64,000 nucleotides of DNA, taken from assembly GCF_010586825.1 (NCBI RefSeq), contig NZ_JAAAGB010000001.1:1302001-1366000 (forward strand), given 5' to 3'. The stretch comes from Draconibacterium mangrovi. GTDB lineage: Bacteria > Bacteroidota > Bacteroidia > Bacteroidales > Prolixibacteraceae. Below, piece by piece: positions 17,860-27,184 of this stretch. Numbering within the stretch: the stretch's first letter is position 1; every line of letters begins with the position of its first letter. Below the pieces are notes generated by a model. The model worked only from the letters and a program-made list of their open reading frames with translations, was not told where the DNA came from and searched no databases. A program made the translations under genes and the position numbers.

Positions 17860-17880
17860 CAAAAACACTAAATGGTTTTT

Positions 17881-18492
17881 CTATTTGCTGTACGAATTTA
17901 ATTTACTCAGGTATTTCCCGATAATATCAAACTCAAGATTGATAACCGATCCGACTTCAAATGTGTGGAAATTGGTAACTTCCTGCGTAAAAGGGATGAT
18001 AGCCACCTGGAAAGAATTGTCTTTTGAGTTAACTACGGTAAGGCTTACACCATTAACTGTTACCGATCCTTTTTCAACGGTCATATAACCTTGTTTGGCT
18101 TTATCTACGTCGAACTCGTATTCGAAAGTGTAATACCAGCTTCCATCGGCCTCTTCAATTTTTACACACTCTGCTGTTTGGTCAACGTGCCCCTGAACAA
18201 TATGGCCATCCAAACGGCCATTCATCATCATGCTGCGTTCCAGGTTCACTTTCGAACCTACTTCGAGCAAGCCAAGATTCGACTTAATAAGCGTTTCTTT
18301 AATCGCAGTAACTTTGTATTTCTTTTCGGCTTTATCTACCCAAACAACGGTTAAACACACACCGTTGTGCGATAAACTCTGGTCAACTTTCAGCTCGTCG
18401 GCAAACGAACAGGTCAGGGTAAAATGTACATTCTCCTGATCTTTCTCCACGGCTACTACAGTTCCGTATTCTTCTACAATTCCTGAAAACAT
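17881..18492 (-). CDS. ribE: Riboflavin synthase
   Basis: 203 residues from ATG 18492. It joins two 6,7-dimethyl-8-ribityllumazines to make riboflavin. Two lumazine-binding repeats are clear: MFSGIVEEYGTVV...SHNGVCLTVVWVD, then MMNGRLDGHIVQGHVDQTA...TVNGVSLTVVNS. The start MFSGIVEE is the family N-terminus; an earlier in-frame ATG at 18552 would add 20 polar residues and is less likely. It begins ~80 bp after cysS (22 bp if the upper start is used), so co-transcription with cysS is likely. Confidence 0.93.
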   Translation of the reverse strand: MFSGIVEEYGTVVAVEKDQENVHFTLTCSFADELKVDQSLSHNGVCLTVVWVDKAEKKYKVTAIKETLIKSNLGLLEVGSKVNLERSMMMNGRLDGHIVQGHVDQTAECVKIEEADGSWYYTFEYEFDVDKAKQGYMTVEKGSVTVNGVSLTVVNSKDNSFQVAIIPFTQEVTNFHTFEVGSVINLEFDIIGKYLSKLNSYSK

Positions 18493-18574
18493 AGCTTTAT
18501 ATTTTGATTTGCGAATTTCGATTAACGACTTTTGTTTTTCTTCATCAGTCATTAATCAACTCACCATTCTACAA

Positions 18575-20047
18575 TTATTTTACACTCCACTCAACACCGT
18601 CTTTGGTGTCTTTCAACTCAATGCCAATCGCATTTAACTCATCACGAATTTTATCGGCAGTTCCCCAGTCTTTATTGGCTTTAGCGTCTTTTCTCAAGTT
18701 AATGAGTAACTCAACAGCTCCTCCCAAAACTTCGTTGCTACTGCTGCCTGCTTCGCCTTCTTCTTTTAATCCGAGCACATCAAAAACCACCGCGTTGTAA
18801 AAGGCTTTCAAATCCTCCAAATCAGCTGCTGAAATTTTCTCGGTTCCGGCTTTTATCGAGTTGATTATTTTAACGCCATCAAAAAGGTGAGCAATGGCAA
18901 TCGGGCTGTTCAAATCGTCGCTTAGCGCCGCAAAACATTTCTCTTTTAAGGATGTAATATCAACTGTTGATGCTTCAGATGCAGCTAATTCGCCCAATGT
19001 TTTTAAGGCAGACATCAAACGCTCCAAACCTTTTTCAGAGGCTTGTAAAGCTTCATTCGAGAAATCGATGGTGCTGCGATAATGCGCCTGCAAAATAAAG
19101 AAGCGGATGGTCATTGGCGAATAAGCCTGCACCAGAATTTCGTGCGAGCCGGTAAACAACTCATCCAGGGTGATAAAGTTACCCAGCGAACGCGCCATTT
19201 TCTGCCCGTTAATGGTGATCATGTTATTGTGCATCCAGTAACGCACTGATTCCGTTCCGCGACAAGCTGTATTTTGTGCAATCTCACATTCGTGATGCGG
19301 GAATGTTAAATCCATTCCTCCACCGTGAATATCAAACTGCTCGCCTAAATATTTTGTACTCATTGCTGAACACTCGAGGTGCCAGCCCGGAAAACCATCA
19401 CTCCAGCGTGAAGGCCAGCGCATAATATGCTCAGGCGCCGCTTTCTTCCACAAAGCAAAATCAAAGGAGTTTTTCTTTTCATCCTGCCCGTCTAATTTGC
19501 GGGTGTTGGTTTTTATATCATCCAGATTACGGCCGGAAAGTTTTCCGTATTTGTAATCGTTGTTGTATTTCTCTACATCAAAATAAACCGATCCGTTTGC
19601 TTCGTAAGCGTATCCGTTTTTCAGAATACCTTCTATCACCTGAATTTGCTCGATGATATGACCCGACGCACGCGGCTCGATGCTCGGCGGTGTAACGTTC
19701 AGATCGTCCATGTTACGATGGAAAGTATTCATGTATTTCTGAACCACCTCCATTGGCTCCAACTGCTCAAGACGCGCCTTTTTGGCAATGCGGTCTTCAC
19801 CAACGCCTTCCACCTCGTCCTCAAGGTGACCAACATCGGTAATATTGCGCACGTAACGAACTTTGTTTCCGAGGAAAGTAAGGTAACGATACAACAAATC
19901 AAAAGTTATAAACGGGCGTGCGTGCCCAAGGTGCGAGTTGCTGTAAACCGTTGGCCCGCATACGTACAAACCAACACGACCTTCAACAAGTGGCTTAAAC
20001 ACTTCCTTTTTTCTGCTCAGCGTATTATAAATATAAAGTTGATTCAT
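18575..20047 (-). CDS. cysS: Cysteinyl-tRNA synthetase
   Basis: 490 residues from ATG 20047. Class I synthetase that charges tRNA-Cys. The HIGH region is [17 protein letters not shown], with the zinc ligands at that Cys and at [11 protein letters not shown] and HHECEIAQ. The KMSKS loop appears as KMARSLGNF. Start candidates at 20062 and 20080 add a few residues; the chosen start gives [15 protein letters not shown], close to family starts. It is followed by ribE. The promoter box lies ~120 bp upstream and the leader holds a small open frame. Confidence 0.95.
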   Translation of the reverse strand: MNQLYIYNTLSRKKEVFKPLVEGRVGLYVCGPTVYSNSHLGHARPFITFDLLYRYLTFLGNKVRYVRNITDVGHLEDEVEGVGEDRIAKKARLEQLEPMEVVQKYMNTFHRNMDDLNVTPPSIEPRASGHIIEQIQVIEGILKNGYAYEANGSVYFDVEKYNNDYKYGKLSGRNLDDIKTNTRKLDGQDEKKNSFDFALWKKAAPEHIMRWPSRWSDGFPGWHLECSAMSTKYLGEQFDIHGGGMDLTFPHHECEIAQNTACRGTESVRYWMHNNMITINGQKMARSLGNFITLDELFTGSHEILVQAYSPMTIRFFILQAHYRSTIDFSNEALQASEKGLERLMSALKTLGELAASEASTVDITSLKEKCFAALSDDLNSPIAIAHLFDGVKIINSIKAGTEKISAADLEDLKAFYNAVVFDVLGLKEEGEAGSSSNEVLGGAVELLINLRKDAKANKDWGTADKIRDELNAIGIELKDTKDGVEWSVK

Positions 20048-20051
20048 ATGA

Positions 20052-20138
20052 TTAAAATTGTCCATTTTCAGCGGTATCATATGTAACTCGTTGTTTAATG
20101 ACTTCCATTAATTCCATGTAGTTATTAGCTCGTTTCAT
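20052..20138 (-). CDS. Possible 28-residue upstream ORF in the cysS leader
   Basis: An ATG at 20138 opens a 28-codon frame ([20 protein letters not shown], then DTAENGQF) ending in TAA at 20054-20052, 4 nt before the chosen cysS ATG. It lies wholly inside the predicted leader. The spacing would allow translational coupling. No Cys codons are present, so it is not a classic attenuator. It may be a chance ORF. Confidence 0.25.
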   Translation of the reverse strand: MKRANNYMELMEVIKQRVTYDTAENGQF

Positions 20139-20164
20139 AATATTTCTGAAATCGTATGATTTTG

Positions 20165-20172
20165 CAAAGGTA
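20165..20172 (-). promoter_or_regulatory. Promoter -7 box of cysS-ribE
   Basis: On the minus strand the box reads TACCTTTG, fitting TAnnTTTG. The predicted start site near 20158 leaves a ~110-nt leader before cysS. Confidence 0.65.
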
Positions 20173-20253
20173 TAACAAAATGAGTGATTTTCTGACTGTT
20201 AGCCAGTCCCACTGCAGAAAGGTAAATCGTAATTAACCTGAGGTTCTGAATGC

Positions 20254-20910
20254 CTAAGCAGTTTGCTCTACTTCCGCCTCTTCACCATCGCTTTTGCTTT
20301 CTTCCAGTTTGTTAAAATACTTGCGATAGAAAAGTAAAATTGAAAAGATTCCTACGGTAATGGCCGAATCGGCAACATTAAAAACCGGTCGGAAAAAGAT
20401 AAACGGATTTCCACCAATTCTTGGTATCCACTCTGGGTAACGACCTTCAAGTAGCGGGAAATAGAACATGTCGACCACTCTTCCGTGCAGGAAGCTGGAG
20501 TAACCACCTTCAGCAGGAAATAATGTTGCCACCTGCCCGTAGCTGTGGTTAAATATTATTCCGTAGAATAGGCTGTCGATAATATTTCCGATAGCACCGG
20601 CAAAAATCAGCGCAATACAAGCCACAAAGCCAAAAGGTACTTCTTTTTGTCTGGCCAGTTTAAACAGATACCAACCAATAGCCATTACCGCTACAATACG
20701 AAAAACACTTAAAAATATCTTTCCGTATTCGCCGGCAAACTCAAAACCAAAGGCCATACCGTTATTTTCGACAAAATGAAGGATAAACCAATCTTTAAAC
20801 ACTACAATCTCATCACCGATCGACAGGTTGGTCTTAATCCAGAATTTCAGAACCTGATCGACAATTAGAATGGAGAATATAATTATCAGTGACTTTACGG
20901 AACGCGACAT
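20254..20910 (-). CDS. lspA: Lipoprotein signal peptidase (SPase II)
   Basis: 218 residues. Inner-membrane aspartyl protease that cleaves prolipoproteins before the lipidated Cys. Four transmembrane helices are visible. The catalytic aspartates lie in GNIIDSLFYG and FNVADSAITVG, with the VENNGMAFG motif upstream. The periplasmic loop is longer than in Proteobacteria, as usual in Bacteroidota, and a charged C-terminal tail (SKSDGEEAEVEQ) is present. It would process the many lipoproteins of this window. It follows traR by 85 bp and ends the ileS-traR-lspA group. Confidence 0.95.
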   Translation of the reverse strand: MSRSVKSLIIIFSILIVDQVLKFWIKTNLSIGDEIVVFKDWFILHFVENNGMAFGFEFAGEYGKIFLSVFRIVAVMAIGWYLFKLARQKEVPFGFVACIALIFAGAIGNIIDSLFYGIIFNHSYGQVATLFPAEGGYSSFLHGRVVDMFYFPLLEGRYPEWIPRIGGNPFIFFRPVFNVADSAITVGIFSILLFYRKYFNKLEESKSDGEEAEVEQTA

Positions 20911-20929
20911 ATGCTAACCCTTTATAACA

Positions 20930-20975
20930 GAATTGCTCTTCGAAAATTCTAATCAGTATTTTCGAAGAGCAATTC
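20930..20975. repeat. Perfect 18-bp hairpin between traR-like gene and lspA
   Basis: Arms 20930-20947 and 20958-20975 (GAATTGCTCTTCGAAAAT and its complement) are exact, with a 10-nt loop. No T-run follows on the minus strand, so it is more likely an RNA processing or stability element than a terminator inside this operon. Confidence 0.7.
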
Positions 20976-20995
20976 CAACTCGTTTCTTTTACTTA

Positions 20996-21370
20996 TTATT
21001 TTCCTTGTTTCGCATCAATACTAAGTGTTGCATGAGGAACTGCACGCAATCTTTCTTTAGCTATTAACTTGCCGGTTTCCCGGCAAACGCCATAAGTTTT
21101 ATTTTCGATACGAATAAGAGCAGCTTGTAAGTGCTGAATAAATTTTAACTGACGCTGAGCTAATTTTCCAGCTTCCTCTTTAGAAAGTGTAGCTGCGCCC
21201 TCTTCCAATACTTTAAACGTTGGCGAGGTATCAGAAATATCATTACCATCGCTTTGAGTGATTGAATTCTTGTACATTGTATAATCTTCCTGCGCTTTTT
21301 CAAGCTTATCAAGAATGATTTTTTTGAATTCCATCAACTCTTCATCAGAATATCTGTTTTTGTCTCCCAT
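20996..21370 (-). CDS. TraR/DksA family protein with degenerate zinc finger
   Basis: 124 residues. A coiled-coil N-terminal half (EELMEFKKIILDKLEKAQED and following helices) is followed by the DksA-type end YGVCRETGKLIAKERLRAVP. By family, such proteins bind the secondary channel of RNA polymerase and modulate transcription, often with ppGpp. Only one zinc-ligand Cys remains, and the other positions are Gly, Ala and His-like, so the finger is degenerate. The position between ileS and lspA with gaps of 89 and 85 bp suggests one transcript. The start MGDKNRYSDEEL is the only sensible one. Confidence 0.85.
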   Translation of the reverse strand: MGDKNRYSDEELMEFKKIILDKLEKAQEDYTMYKNSITQSDGNDISDTSPTFKVLEEGAATLSKEEAGKLAQRQLKFIQHLQAALIRIENKTYGVCRETGKLIAKERLRAVPHATLSIDAKQGK

Positions 21371-21459
21371 AATTCGTGGGTTTTAAGTTCCTCTCTTTTT
21401 TCAACAAGGCCCTAAAGTAATAAAAAAGTCCATTATTTGCAGTCCTTGTTAACAAATAT

Positions 21460-24400
21460 TTAGCTAACCTTTTCGATCTTAATTTTAGCTACTACCTCTT
21501 TGTCAATCTCCACCTCGGCGGCCTCTGCCAAATTGGTGCTATCAACCAATTCGAGCACATCGGCAAGAGTTTGTGTACAAATGTATTCTTTGTGGTTTTC
21601 AACCGCCACATTATACTCTTCGTGTTTTGCAATACGCAACTTAATCCGATCGGTTACCTCAAAATCATTATCCTTTCGTAAGTTCTGTATTTTGTTGATA
21701 AATTCACGGGCAATTCCCTCTTGTTTCAGCTCTTCCGACACATTGATATCCAAAGCGATAGTCATTTGTCCTTCGGTGGTTACTGTCCATCCCGGAATAT
21801 CTTCGGTTTGAATTTCAACATCATCCAACGACAACATGATCTTCTCCTCTGCCACTGTCAACTCGTATTCGCCGGTACTTTCAAACTCCGAAATTGCATT
21901 CTGGTCCAGCTGGTTTACAGCTCCGGCAATTTGTTTCATCATTTTACCGTATTTCGGGCCGAGTGCTTTAAAGTTCGGTTTGATCTTCTTTTTGATCACA
22001 CCGGCAGTGTCGGTTAAGAACTCAACTTCTTTAACGTTTACTTCTGCCAGAATAATATTTGAAACGGCTTCGAATTGCTCTTTAAAGTGCGGATTTAATA
22101 CCGGCACCATAATTTTAGCGAGCGGCTGGCGTACTTTCAGTTTTTCTTTTCGGCGCAATGCCAAAATCATAGAAGAAGCTTTCTGCGCAATGCCCATCTT
22201 TTCTTCCAGATCTTTGTCAATCAACTCCTCGGCATAAGCAGGGAAATCAACCAGGTGCACGCTCTGGTCATCAGCTTTTCCTGTAGCTTTATTTAAATCG
22301 TTGTACAGCAAGTCGGCGTAAAACGGCGCGATTGGCGACATTAATTTAGCCACAACTTCCAAACAAGTATAAAGCGTTTGATAAGCCGAAATTTTGTCGG
22401 TAGAATATTCGCCACCCCAGTAACGTTTACGACTTAAACGCACAAACCAGTTACTCAGGTTTTCACTTACAAACTCCGAAATGGCACGGCCGGCGCGTGT
22501 TGGCTCGTAGTTTTCGTAGCTGTCGCCCACTTCTTTAATCAGCGAGTTCAACAACGAAATAATCCAGCGATCGATCTCCGGACGCTCTTCTACAGGAATT
22601 TCTTCTTCTGCATATTTAAAGCCGTCGACATTGGCATACAATGCAAAGAAATTGTAGGTATTATAAAGTGTTCCAAAGAACTTACGTTTTACTTCTTCAA
22701 CACCTTCGATATCAAATTTCAGGTTATCCCACGGCTGCGCATTGGTAATCATGTACCAACGCAACGGATCGGAACCGTATTTATCGATGGTTTCAAACGG
22801 ATCGACAGCATTACCCAGACGTTTCGACATTTTCACGCCGTTTTTGTCCAATACCAGTCCGTTTGAGATAATATTCTTGAACGCTACCGATTCATCGATC
22901 ATTGTTGCAATGGCATGCAATGTAAAAAACCATCCACGTGTTTGGTCAACCCCCTCAGCAATAAAATCGGCCGGGAATACATCTTTAAAATTCTCTTTCC
23001 ACTCGAAAGGATAATGGCGCTGTGCAAATGGCATCGCACCCGAATCAAACCAAACATCGATAAGGTCGGATTCGCGCTCCATTTTCTGTCCTGATGGTGA
23101 AACCAAAATGATATTATCGACATGCGATTTATGCAGGTCGATCTTTTCGTAGTTGGTTTTATCGTAATCGCCAACTTTAAATTCGGCAAATGGATTTTCC
23201 GCCATAAATCCGGCAGCAACCGCTTTATCGATCTCCGCCATCAGTTCTTCCATCGAACCGATACAGATTTCTTCCGAGCCATCTTCTGTTCTCCAGATTG
23301 GCAGCGGTGTTCCCCAGAAACGCGAGCGGCTAAGGTTCCAGTCAACCAGGTTTTCAAGCCAGTTTCCAAAACGTCCTGTTCCGGTCGACTTTGGTTTCCA
23401 GTTAATGGTGTTGTTCAGCTCCACCATTTTGTCTTTCACCGCGGTTGATTTTATAAACCACGAATCGAGCGGGTAATACAATACCGGCTTGTCAGTTCTC
23501 CAGCAGTGCGGATAACTGTGAACATGCTTCTCAATTTTGAATGCCTTGTTCTGCTGTTTCAGCATTACCGAAATATCGATATCAACAGTTGAAGCATCGT
23601 CTTCCAGTTTGTCGTCGTATTCGTTTTTCACCGAACGGCCGGCAAACTCGTGATAGGTTTCGGTATTTACATACTTTTCAACAAACTCCGGGTCCAAATC
23701 TATAGTGGGGTAAAAACGTCCTTTCCGGTCTACCAAAGCCTGACGTTTTCCTTCGGTATCAATTACGATCAGCGGCGAAATTCCGTGTTGTTTTGCTACC
23801 CGGTCGTCATCGGCACCAAAAGTTGGAGCAATGTGTACGATTCCGGTACCATCTTCAATAGTTACAAAGTCGCCGGTAATTATTTCAAAAGCTTTGCCTT
23901 CAGGTTTCACCCAGTCGATCAGCTGTTCGTACTGAACACCTTTTAACTGCTCGCCGGTATACTCGGCCATTACTTTGTAAGGAATATTTTTATCGCCCGG
24001 TTTGTAATCTTCCAGTGCCAACTCTGCATTTTTCGAGCTGAAATAAACCGGGAAAAGGTCTTTCGCCAGAATCAAAGTTACAGGATCGCCGGTGTACGGA
24101 TTAAACGAACGAACTTTTACATATTTAATGTTCGGCCCCACGCACAGTGCCGTGTTCGATGGTAATGTCCATGGAGTTGTCGTCCAGGCGAGGAAATAAA
24201 GATCGGTTTCCACTCCTTCGAAAAGGAACTCCGACCTTTCGTTTCTTAAAGCTTTAAACTGGGCAATAGCTGTTGTATCTTTTACATCGCGGTAACATCC
24301 CGGCTGGTTTAGCTCGTGCGAGCTCAATCCAGTTCCGGCTGCAGGCGAGTAGGGCTGAATGGTGTAACCTTTGTACAACAAGCCTTTGTTATAAATTTGT

Positions 24401-24897
24401 TTCAGCAACCACCAAACCGACTCAATATACTGGTTTTCGTAGGTAATATACGGATCGTCCATATTCACCCAGTATCCCATTTTGCGGGTCAGTTCCTCCC
24501 ACTCGCGGGTATATTTCATCACCTCTTTGCGGCAGGCATTGCTGTATTCTTCAACGGTAATTTTCTTACCTATATCGTCTTTTGTAATGTTCAGCGCTTT
24601 TTCAACGCTCAGTTCTACTGGCAAACCATGCGTGTCCCACCCGGCTTTACGGTGCACACGGAAACCTTTCATGGTTTTGTAGCGGCAAAAAATATCTTTT
24701 ATGGCACGCGCCATCACGTGGTGAATACCCGGCATTCCGTTGGCCGATGGCGGTCCTTCGTAAAATACAAATGTTTCGTGCCCTTCGCGGGTTGAAATAC
24801 TTTTATGAAAGGTATCATCATTCTCCCAACGCGTAAGCACATCCTTGTTTATCTGTGCTAAATCTAACTGCTTATATTCCTGAAATTTATTACTCAT
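21460..24897 (-). CDS. ileS: Isoleucyl-tRNA synthetase
   Basis: 1145 residues, the long eukaryote-like IleS form common in Bacteroidota. Class I synthetase with editing domain. The HIGH-like motif is in SANGMPGIHHVMARAIKD, followed by the WDTHGLPVEL block, and the KMSKS loop is GVKMSKRLGNAVDPFE. The C-terminal ~200 residues follow the DUF5915-like arrangement, without a clear terminal zinc knuckle. IleS of this type often resists mupirocin (family knowledge, not tested here). It is the first gene of ileS-traR-lspA. Confidence 0.96.
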   Translation of the reverse strand: MSNKFQEYKQLDLAQINKDVLTRWENDDTFHKSISTREGHETFVFYEGPPSANGMPGIHHVMARAIKDIFCRYKTMKGFRVHRKAGWDTHGLPVELSVEKALNITKDDIGKKITVEEYSNACRKEVMKYTREWEELTRKMGYWVNMDDPYITYENQYIESVWWLLKQIYNKGLLYKGYTIQPYSPAAGTGLSSHELNQPGCYRDVKDTTAIAQFKALRNERSEFLFEGVETDLYFLAWTTTPWTLPSNTALCVGPNIKYVKVRSFNPYTGDPVTLILAKDLFPVYFSSKNAELALEDYKPGDKNIPYKVMAEYTGEQLKGVQYEQLIDWVKPEGKAFEIITGDFVTIEDGTGIVHIAPTFGADDDRVAKQHGISPLIVIDTEGKRQALVDRKGRFYPTIDLDPEFVEKYVNTETYHEFAGRSVKNEYDDKLEDDASTVDIDISVMLKQQNKAFKIEKHVHSYPHCWRTDKPVLYYPLDSWFIKSTAVKDKMVELNNTINWKPKSTGTGRFGNWLENLVDWNLSRSRFWGTPLPIWRTEDGSEEICIGSMEELMAEIDKAVAAGFMAENPFAEFKVGDYDKTNYEKIDLHKSHVDNIILVSPSGQKMERESDLIDVWFDSGAMPFAQRHYPFEWKENFKDVFPADFIAEGVDQTRGWFFTLHAIATMIDESVAFKNIISNGLVLDKNGVKMSKRLGNAVDPFETIDKYGSDPLRWYMITNAQPWDNLKFDIEGVEEVKRKFFGTLYNTYNFFALYANVDGFKYAEEEIPVEERPEIDRWIISLLNSLIKEVGDSYENYEPTRAGRAISEFVSENLSNWFVRLSRKRYWGGEYSTDKISAYQTLYTCLEVVAKLMSPIAPFYADLLYNDLNKATGKADDQSVHLVDFPAYAEELIDKDLEEKMGIAQKASSMILALRRKEKLKVRQPLAKIMVPVLNPHFKEQFEAVSNIILAEVNVKEVEFLTDTAGVIKKKIKPNFKALGPKYGKMMKQIAGAVNQLDQNAISEFESTGEYELTVAEEKIMLSLDDVEIQTEDIPGWTVTTEGQMTIALDINVSEELKQEGIAREFINKIQNLRKDNDFEVTDRIKLRIAKHEEYNVAVENHKEYICTQTLADVLELVDSTNLAEAAEVEIDKEVVAKIKIEKVS

Positions 24898-24934
24898 AAG
24901 AATACCTTATAATCCACTGATTTTAAAAAACATG

Positions 24935-24942
24935 CAAATATA
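24935..24942 (-). promoter_or_regulatory. Promoter -7 box of the ileS operon
   Basis: On the minus strand the box is TATATTTG, an exact TAnnTTTG match, giving a leader of about 30 nt before ATG 24897. Confidence 0.7.
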
Positions 24943-25076
24943 GAAAAATTTTGATGGGTGGCGAGGATGAAACAGGCCTTAATTAAAACGGACTAATAAG
25001 CTTATTACAAATAATTTACATTGCAGCACAAAGCATTACAGGGTTGTTTGCACAGCACTGTAATTAACTGACTAAT

Positions 25077-25280
25077 AGTGTCCTGTTACATCCTGAGCCG
25101 TCCTGTTAGTTTTTATGGCGTCCTGTATCATTTTTATTGCTTCCTGTTAACTTTTTGGCTTCCCTGTTGGATTTTGGGGCGTCCTGTTACCCTTTTGCCT
25201 CATCCTGTTAAGTTTTTGGGCGTCCTGTTAAACAGGATTCAGGGATTTTGTAACAGGATGGGGGAAATGGTTACAGGGAA
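25077..25280. repeat. Array of CCTGT boxes with 20-21 bp period and phased T-tracts
   Basis: Eight direct CCTGT boxes start at 25082, 25102, 25122, 25143, 25163, 25183, 25204 and 25224. Three inverted copies (ACAGG) follow at 25232, 25253 and 25273, with the same spacing. The unit is roughly CGTCCTGTTAnnTTTTTGG, and the T-tracts recur in phase. The switch from direct to inverted units falls at the palindrome CCTGTTAAACAGG (25224-25236). The 24898-25536 gap (639 bp) has no recognised gene. The period equals two helical turns, so all boxes face one side of the DNA. Function unknown; see findings. Confidence 0.85.
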
Positions 25281-25312
25281 TCCTAATTCTCTCACAAAAC
25301 CAGACAACAGAA

Positions 25313-25346
25313 AAAGCCGCTTTACCGGGAAAGATAAAGCGGCTTT
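25313..25346. terminator. Strong hairpin beside the array
   Basis: AAAGCCGCTTTA (25313-25324) and TAAAGCGGCTTT (25335-25346) form a perfect 12-bp stem with a 10-nt loop. On the minus strand the stem ends in a short T-run, so it may terminate the CBM48 transcript ~190 nt after its stop and insulate the array. Confidence 0.6.
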
Positions 25347-25536
25347 GCGGAATACCTTTTTGGAAACCCGGATCAGACAGTCCGGACTAATTATTTTGTC
25401 AATCTGCAGTGACGCTAACCTTGCCGCTTTGCATCCCTTTGGGAAATCGGGCGTAACAAAACAACACTCTTAGTTCTGCGATAACGATCGTTTCGTCTGG
25501 CTACAGATCCCTTTGTTTTTAATTTCTTGATTGCTA

Positions 25537-25851
25537 TTAATTCAGGTCGAGTACCGAATTAAATTCGCCTTCAACAATACCGGTGGGAGCAGTACTGTCG
25601 GCTTCGCTTTCGTTTTCCCAAACCGAATTGTCGATTAAATATTTAAACTGGTAGGTTTTACCGGTTTCCAGATTCAGCGTTTGTGTAAAATCACCGCTTT
25701 TCAGTTTTTTCATTGGCTCAACACTTTCGTTCCAGCCGTTAAATTCACCCACAATTTTAATTGTATCTGCATCCGGAGCTTCTTCTTTTGCTACTCTAAA
25801 AGATACTTTACACTCAGGTTTACTTTTTAAATATTGTTTTTTTATACTCAT
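25537..25851 (-). CDS. Stand-alone CBM48/AMPK-type glycogen-binding domain protein
   Basis: 104 residues. The protein is essentially one early-set beta-sandwich: CKVSFRVAKEEAPDADTIKI, then VGEFNGWNESVEPMKK and YQFKYLIDNSVWENE. The FNGW block and the following K/FKYxxD strand are the alpha-glucan contact features of CBM48/AMPK1 domains. No signal peptide and no catalytic domain are present, so it should be cytoplasmic. By family it may bind glycogen or malto-oligosaccharides and regulate or scaffold other enzymes. It stands alone with a ~200-nt leader. Confidence 0.85.
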   Translation of the reverse strand: MSIKKQYLKSKPECKVSFRVAKEEAPDADTIKIVGEFNGWNESVEPMKKLKSGDFTQTLNLETGKTYQFKYLIDNSVWENESEADSTAPTGIVEGEFNSVLDLN

Positions 25852-26252
25852 AATTCAAAGTTTTTTGTGAAACAGAACAGTTCCCGGCCTTGATTTTCAG
25901 AGAATGCTTTATGAATTGGCATCCGGCGCCTGATGTTAACTCAACAGCCTTCTTTCAATCACCGATCCGGCACGCTCTCCTGAATCGTTCTTGTTTTCAA
26001 TCTTAAAATTTGTTTTAGTACGAAGTTGGTTTGGAAATGATGTTCTATCAATTTGTTAATCAAATGTATGGCATTAACATTAATTATTAATCAACCAGCA
26101 AAAAGAATATTCTGATATTTAACACTTAAATAAAATTAAAATTTTTTAGCATCTTATTGTATTTCAGACGTTTTAGACCATGCCCCAACACCATCCTCCT
26201 TGCCCCGAACAGACACACACGACTGATTTTAAGCAATTTAATCAAACGAATG
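25852..26252. other. Intergenic leader region of the CBM48 gene
   Basis: 401 bp without a recognised gene. It contains the minus-strand -7 box at 26068-26061 and a ~200-nt predicted leader for the CBM48 gene. The part next to the BtpA-like stop is AT-rich and featureless to my reading. Confidence 0.4.
26061..26068 (-). promoter_or_regulatory. Putative -7 box of the CBM48 gene
   Basis: TACATTTG on the minus strand fits TAnnTTTG; the start site near 26055 implies an unusually long leader to ATG 25851. Confidence 0.5.
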
Positions 26253-27047
26253 TCAATAATTGTTTCGAAGATGATTCACCCGGCTCATAAACGACTGAAC
26301 CCTTTCCAATTCCACTTCATTTTGCCAGTTGCCATCGTACTTAAATGATGATCCCACAATAAAGGCATCGGCATACGGCCAGAAACCGGCAATATTACTC
26401 TCTGTGATTCCGGAGCCAATCAGCACCGGAAGCCTAACCGCCTCAACTACAGCTTGCACATCCTTTATCGAGGCTTCTTCGCCCGTTGCATTTCCGGTAA
26501 CAATAACACCGTCGGCTAAAAAGAACCCGGCAGCTTTCGCCATATCACAAATTGAAACATCGGCTGAAATGGCATGCGATGAGTGTTTCTTTTTAATATC
26601 AGTCCAGATTTTTATGTCGTCGGCACCGATTTGTTTCCGGTAGCGCAGAAGTTCGGCCGCATCGCTGTTCATCATTCCCTCATCGGCCAAATGCCCAAAT
26701 ACAAATCCTTCGGCCCGGATAAAATCGAAACCTGCAGCATAGGCCACAGCCAGCGCCTGTTTGTTGGCTCCGGCCAAAATCTGTATTCCCAGAGGATGTG
26801 AAACCTCATGCCTCAGTTTTGTTGCGATGGCGGTCATTGCAGCCACAATTTCGGGCCCAACTTTACGGTTCAGATAAGGCCGGTCGTGCATGTTCTCGAT
26901 CATTATTGCATCAACCCCACCTTGCTCGAGCTTTTGTGCGTCGCTGATAGCGGCTTTAATAATTTCCGGTATGGAAAGGCGGTTTTTCGGAGTGCCAGGC
27001 AAGGCGCTTACATGCACCATCCCGATTATTGATTTGTTGAGTTCCAC
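26253..27047 (-). CDS. BtpA/SgcQ family TIM-barrel protein
   Basis: 264 residues. The N-terminus IIGMVHVSALPGTP, the block DAIMIENMHDRPY and the end LIGSGITESNIAGFWPYADA are hallmarks of the BtpA/SgcQ family. Members include BtpA, needed for photosystem I stability in cyanobacteria, and SgcQ of a sugar locus in E. coli; the reaction is unknown, though phosphate-binding barrel geometry suggests a nucleoside or sugar-phosphate ligand. No neighbour on the same strand is close enough to define an operon. Confidence 0.85.
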   Translation of the reverse strand: MELNKSIIGMVHVSALPGTPKNRLSIPEIIKAAISDAQKLEQGGVDAIMIENMHDRPYLNRKVGPEIVAAMTAIATKLRHEVSHPLGIQILAGANKQALAVAYAAGFDFIRAEGFVFGHLADEGMMNSDAAELLRYRKQIGADDIKIWTDIKKKHSSHAISADVSICDMAKAAGFFLADGVIVTGNATGEEASIKDVQAVVEAVRLPVLIGSGITESNIAGFWPYADAFIVGSSFKYDGNWQNEVELERVQSFMSRVNHLRNNY

Positions 27048-27184
27048 GCTTTATTATTTTGTTTCCTTAAAGTTAACTGAATTGAGGGAATTTCTGCCGA
27101 TCACCAAAAACAATTCACTTATCGTTTTGATTGCCACTGATTTTGTACATTTACATCCTGTAACCTAAGTCAAAAAAACAAAAG

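Noticed and set aside
24898-25536. CRISPR-like array
   Set aside because: The repeats are too short and degenerate, with no unique spacers of constant length and no cas genes nearby; the 20-21 bp periodicity is continuous.
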